Assembly (NCBI GenBank): GCA_963828855.1
Contig: CAWHGB010000002.1
Location: 372,001 to 436,000 of the forward strand
Origin: CAVVEQ01 sp963828855
Lineage (GTDB): Bacteria > Chloroflexota > Anaerolineae > Anaerolineales > Anaerolineaceae
Direction of reading: 5' to 3'
Length of the DNA: 64,000 nt
Shown: one piece after another, positions 61,477 to 64,000 of the stretch
Layout of the letters: every line of letters begins with the position of its first letter
Position numbering within the stretch: position 1 is the stretch's first letter
Made by a program: the position numbers and the translations under genes
Notes under the pieces: model-generated
Seen by the model: the letters and a program-made list of their open reading frames with translations, nothing else
The model's database searches: none
Told to the model about the DNA's origin: nothing

Positions 61477-62328
61477 ATGACAAATGGATTAAATAATCTT
61501 GAGAAATCAGGTGATACTTGGCGTCTGGTTATTTCACCACCCTCCCCGGGTGACTGGAATATGGCGGTGGATGAAGCGTTAATGGAATCTGCAGTCGAGA
61601 ACGGATCGCCGCCAACATTACGCCTTTTCTCCTGGGATCCTCCGTGTCTCAGCCTTGGCTACGCCCAAAATATTTCTGAAGTGGACAACGATTCGTTGGC
61701 AGAGCATGGCTGGTCACTTGTTCGTCGTCCCACCGGTGGGCGAGCCATCCTGCATGCAGATGAGCTTACATATTCAATCTCTGGCCGCCTGGAAGATCCC
61801 ATGTTCCACGGATCAATCCTGGAAAGTTACCGCCGGCTCTCCGCAGCGTTGGTTTCCGGGTTATCTTTCCTAGGGGTTGAAGTGGATGTCAAGGAAACCA
61901 AAGATGCCTCCCCTCAAAATATGGGTTCGGAGGCAGTCTGCTTCGAGATCGCTTCCAACTACGAGATTACGTATCAGGGAAAAAAGCTGGTTGGCAGCGC
62001 CCAGGCTCGCCGCAACCAGGGTTTTCTGCAGCACGGCTCGCTGCCCCTTTTTGGTGATCTCGAACGAATTAATGATGTTCTCTGTTACCCATCAGATTCT
62101 GATAAAGCCGCTGCAAAAAATCGGCTCATGGGCCATGCCACCACCCTGGAAACCATTCTCGGTTATCAAATAACATGGGAGCAAGCCGCGGAAGCTTTGG
62201 TGAAAGGTTTTCGTAAAGCGTTTGGAATAGATTTTTCTCGATCGGTTTTATCTAAAGATGAAATTGATAAAAGTAATAGATTGAAAGCGGAAAAATACGG
62301 AAACCCGGGTTGGATCAAACGAAGGTGA
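61477..62328 (+). CDS. Lipoate-protein ligase/octanoyltransferase family protein
   Basis: This intact 283-residue protein has the BPL/LplA fold motifs NMAVDEALMES, PCLSLGYAQNISEVD, LVRRPTGGRAILHADELTYS (lipoyl pocket), CFEIASNYEITYQGKKLVGS (catalytic-lysine region) and GFLQHGSLPL. It attaches lipoate or octanoate to carrier proteins such as GcvH and 2-oxoacid dehydrogenase E2; LipM-type octanoyltransferase and LplA cannot be separated by eye. It is relevant to the glycine-cleavage function at 50482. Confidence 0.9.
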   Translation: MTNGLNNLEKSGDTWRLVISPPSPGDWNMAVDEALMESAVENGSPPTLRLFSWDPPCLSLGYAQNISEVDNDSLAEHGWSLVRRPTGGRAILHADELTYSISGRLEDPMFHGSILESYRRLSAALVSGLSFLGVEVDVKETKDASPQNMGSEAVCFEIASNYEITYQGKKLVGSAQARRNQGFLQHGSLPLFGDLERINDVLCYPSDSDKAAAKNRLMGHATTLETILGYQITWEQAAEALVKGFRKAFGIDFSRSVLSKDEIDKSNRLKAEKYGNPGWIKRR

Positions 62329-62339
62329 AAGGACCTTTA

Positions 62340-63398
62340 GTGTCTATTCTTTTACAGGTTACCGGGCATTACTCGCGAAGAAAACCGTTCTTATCACTTC
62401 TAGGGATCGTGGCTATTCTTGCCGTGGTCGTTCCCAGTTGTGCCCTTCTCCCAGCATCAAAAGAAGCAACCCTGACGCCATCCCCCGCTGTTTTTTCAAC
62501 ACCCACACTTGCCCCCGTGGGCAGCCAGGAAAACCCGCTTGTAATGGGTTTCTTAAACCCGCAAAATGATCCAGCAATTCTTTCCGCCGGGGCTTCCCTG
62601 AGCGACGACCTGGCCGCTTATTCTCTCTTAGCCATAAAAGCTGAATATTTCCCGGATTACAAGACACTGATGGAAAATCTTGCCCAAGGGAAAGTGCACA
62701 TCTTCTGGCTCCCGCCAGCCACATACCTCCATGCGCATGATCGAGGGCTTGCCACCATCAGTCTTCTGTCCAACCATTTTGGTGTATATTCTTACGGAAC
62801 CCAGTTCCTTGCCAACCAGGCCAGCGAGTTCGATCGGGCTTACGATCCGGTTTCCGGTACCAATCGAATGACCGCGGAACAATCCCTGGCGCAATTTAAA
62901 GATAAACGTCCCTGCTGGGTGGGTCCGGATTCCTTATCAGGTTATTACGTCCCCCTTGGAATCCTAAATGAAAACCATATCCCAGTCCTTCCCGGCGCAT
63001 TCCTACAAAACCATTCCGCGGTAGTGAGAGCGCTGTATATCCGAGGTATCTGTGATTTTGGGGTCACATTTGCACTCCTGGGTGATCCACGGACTGCTTC
63101 AACAGTTCAAAATGATCTGACTGATGCCCTGGATCAGATCCCGGTGATTTACCAATCGGAAGGCATTATTCCCAACCTTGGACTCGCATATTCCTACAAT
63201 GTTCCCGTTGAAATGCAGAAAAACTTGGATGATTTCTTTCTTTCAGTGATTAAGAATGAACAGGAACGGGGAACGCTTTCAACAGCACTGGATTATGAGA
63301 TCCAGAATGCCCAGAAGGTTGATGATTCCGTCTATGATCGGCTCCGCGAACTTCTAAAATCCGCTGGTGTGGATCTCCAGTCCCTTGTAGGCTGGTAA
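62340..63398 (+). CDS. PhnD-like phosphate/phosphonate-type substrate-binding lipoprotein
   Basis: The GTG at 62340 is preceded by AAAGGA; upstream in-frame TTG 62310 and GTG 62325 overlap the ligase gene. The ~352-residue protein has a hydrophobic signal (LLGIVAILAVVVPSCALLP) with a possible lipobox Cys, a Thr/Pro tether, and a periplasmic-binding domain: PLVMGFLNPQNDPAILSAGA, YKTLMENLAQGKVHIFWLPP, RPCWVGPDSLSGYYVPLGIL and ICDFGVTFAL. This is the PhnD/ThiY-like pattern. No permease or ATPase genes follow, so it may be a stand-alone binding protein. Confidence 0.78.
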   Translation: MSILLQVTGHYSRRKPFLSLLGIVAILAVVVPSCALLPASKEATLTPSPAVFSTPTLAPVGSQENPLVMGFLNPQNDPAILSAGASLSDDLAAYSLLAIKAEYFPDYKTLMENLAQGKVHIFWLPPATYLHAHDRGLATISLLSNHFGVYSYGTQFLANQASEFDRAYDPVSGTNRMTAEQSLAQFKDKRPCWVGPDSLSGYYVPLGILNENHIPVLPGAFLQNHSAVVRALYIRGICDFGVTFALLGDPRTASTVQNDLTDALDQIPVIYQSEGIIPNLGLAYSYNVPVEMQKNLDDFFLSVIKNEQERGTLSTALDYEIQNAQKVDDSVYDRLRELLKSAGVDLQSLVGW

Positions 63399-63444
63399 AA
63401 TTCCCATTCATTAATTTAAGGGTAATTTGCGTAGAATATTGCGA

Positions 63445-64000
63445 ATGTTGTTCATAATTCTGATTTTTCTTCTCCTTTTCGGAGTGCTGATCCTCGGGAT
63501 TCCCCGGGTGGTCACTGGCATTTATTCAAATCCCCGGGTTTCTTCGGTATCTGAGGCAGCTCCGGAGCGTGCCGCCATTGTCTTTGGTGCCGGCCTGCGA
63601 AGGGATGGCACCCCCACCACCATCCTTCGGGACCGGGTAGAGACTGCAGCCGCACTTTACAGGCAGGGAAAAGTGGAGAAGCTGCTTTTCAGTGGGGATA
63701 ATAGCTTCCTCGATTACAATGAGCCTGGCGGCATGAAGGAATATGCCCTCCAATTAGGCGTCCCTGAAGAGGATATTGTTCTGGATTTCGCCGGTAGGCG
63801 GACCTATGATACTTGTTACCGCGCAAAGGAGATTTTCGGCCTTCAAAAAGCGCTTCTGGTAACACAGCCATATCACCTGCCCAGGGCAGTATTCACCTGC
63901 AACATGCTCGGATTGGAAAGCTCGGGAGTGTACGCGGATAATTACCCGTACCGGAAATTATCGCTTGGTTTTTGGAACCTGCGGGAGCTCCCCGCAACCC
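63445..64000 (+). CDS. SanA/YdcF-like DUF218 protein (partial)
   Basis: The ATG at 63445 opens a frame that runs off the right edge. An N-terminal membrane helix (FIILIFLLLFGVLILGI) is followed by the DUF218 pattern: RAAIVFGAGLRRDGTPTTIL, RVETAAALYRQGKVEKLLFS, EPGGMKEYALQLGVPEEDIV, RTYDTCYRAKEIF, LVTQPYHLPRAVFTCNMLGL and ADNYPYR. SanA-like proteins affect envelope barrier function; their reaction is not established. About 185 residues are visible. Confidence 0.85.
   Translation, partial: MLFIILIFLLLFGVLILGIPRVVTGIYSNPRVSSVSEAAPERAAIVFGAGLRRDGTPTTILRDRVETAAALYRQGKVEKLLFSGDNSFLDYNEPGGMKEYALQLGVPEEDIVLDFAGRRTYDTCYRAKEIFGLQKALLVTQPYHLPRAVFTCNMLGLESSGVYADNYPYRKLSLGFWNLRELPAT

Overview
The window looks like chromosome of an anaerobic Chloroflexota bacterium, most likely class Anaerolineae. 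This is inferred from gene content: an ADP-forming acyl-CoA synthetase, a GlyA-GcvT fusion, lipoproteins with long Ala/Pro/Thr-rich tethers, an LL-diaminopimelate-type aminotransferase and scattered single ribosomal genes. There is no rRNA, CRISPR array, transposase or phage gene. One tRNA gene (Pro, GGG) is present. Many conserved housekeeping genes (rpoN, hflX, secF, smc, fmt, glyA, liv genes) are cut by single-base frameshifts. These are far more likely sequencing or assembly errors than pseudogenes, so I give whole-gene spans and describe the breaks.

Positions 1-12127 (all minus strand) form one tightly packed locus in the order rpoN, PAS/GAF histidine kinase, sigma-54 activator without a DNA-binding domain, a 109-residue two-helix membrane protein, a ~240-residue unknown protein, a ~1550-residue TPR protein, and a TPR protein ending in a gingipain/C25-like (clan CD) protease fold that runs off the left edge. 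Several junctions overlap by 1-4 bases (TGATG, ATGA, TAATG). Upstream of rpoN lie two back-to-back 17-base sigma-54 (-24/-12) boxes. I regard this self-contained sigma-54 plus TPR/protease locus as the most novel part of the window.

Positions 12318-24296 hold core metabolism and housekeeping genes: the DapL-type aminotransferase, hflX, rpmF, a SpoIIE-type phosphatase, a small P-loop protein, secD-secF, a threonine-dehydrogenase-like SDR, a hypothetical protein, glycerate kinase and the ADP-forming acyl-CoA synthetase. Positions 24343-30918 hold the tRNA and a complete livJHMGF branched-chain amino acid importer. Positions 30959-38875 carry a PlsC-like acyltransferase, a zinc-ribbon membrane protein, rpsF-rpsR, a PrsA/SurA-like foldase, smc and rnc.

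Positions 38979-50155 carry a MoaD-MoaE fusion and moaC, divergent from scpA-mutS. A minus-strand run follows (fmt, panE, GH13 glycosidase, membrane protein), then a glutaredoxin-like gene and an ECF sigma/DegV/small membrane protein set. Positions 50482-54877 encode the GlyA-GcvT fusion and a PLP aminotransferase. Positions 54925-61183 encode a nucleoside kinase with a ThrRS-like front half and a sugar ABC importer with two binding proteins. The window ends with a lipoate/octanoate ligase-family protein, a PhnD-like lipoprotein and a partial SanA/DUF218 protein.
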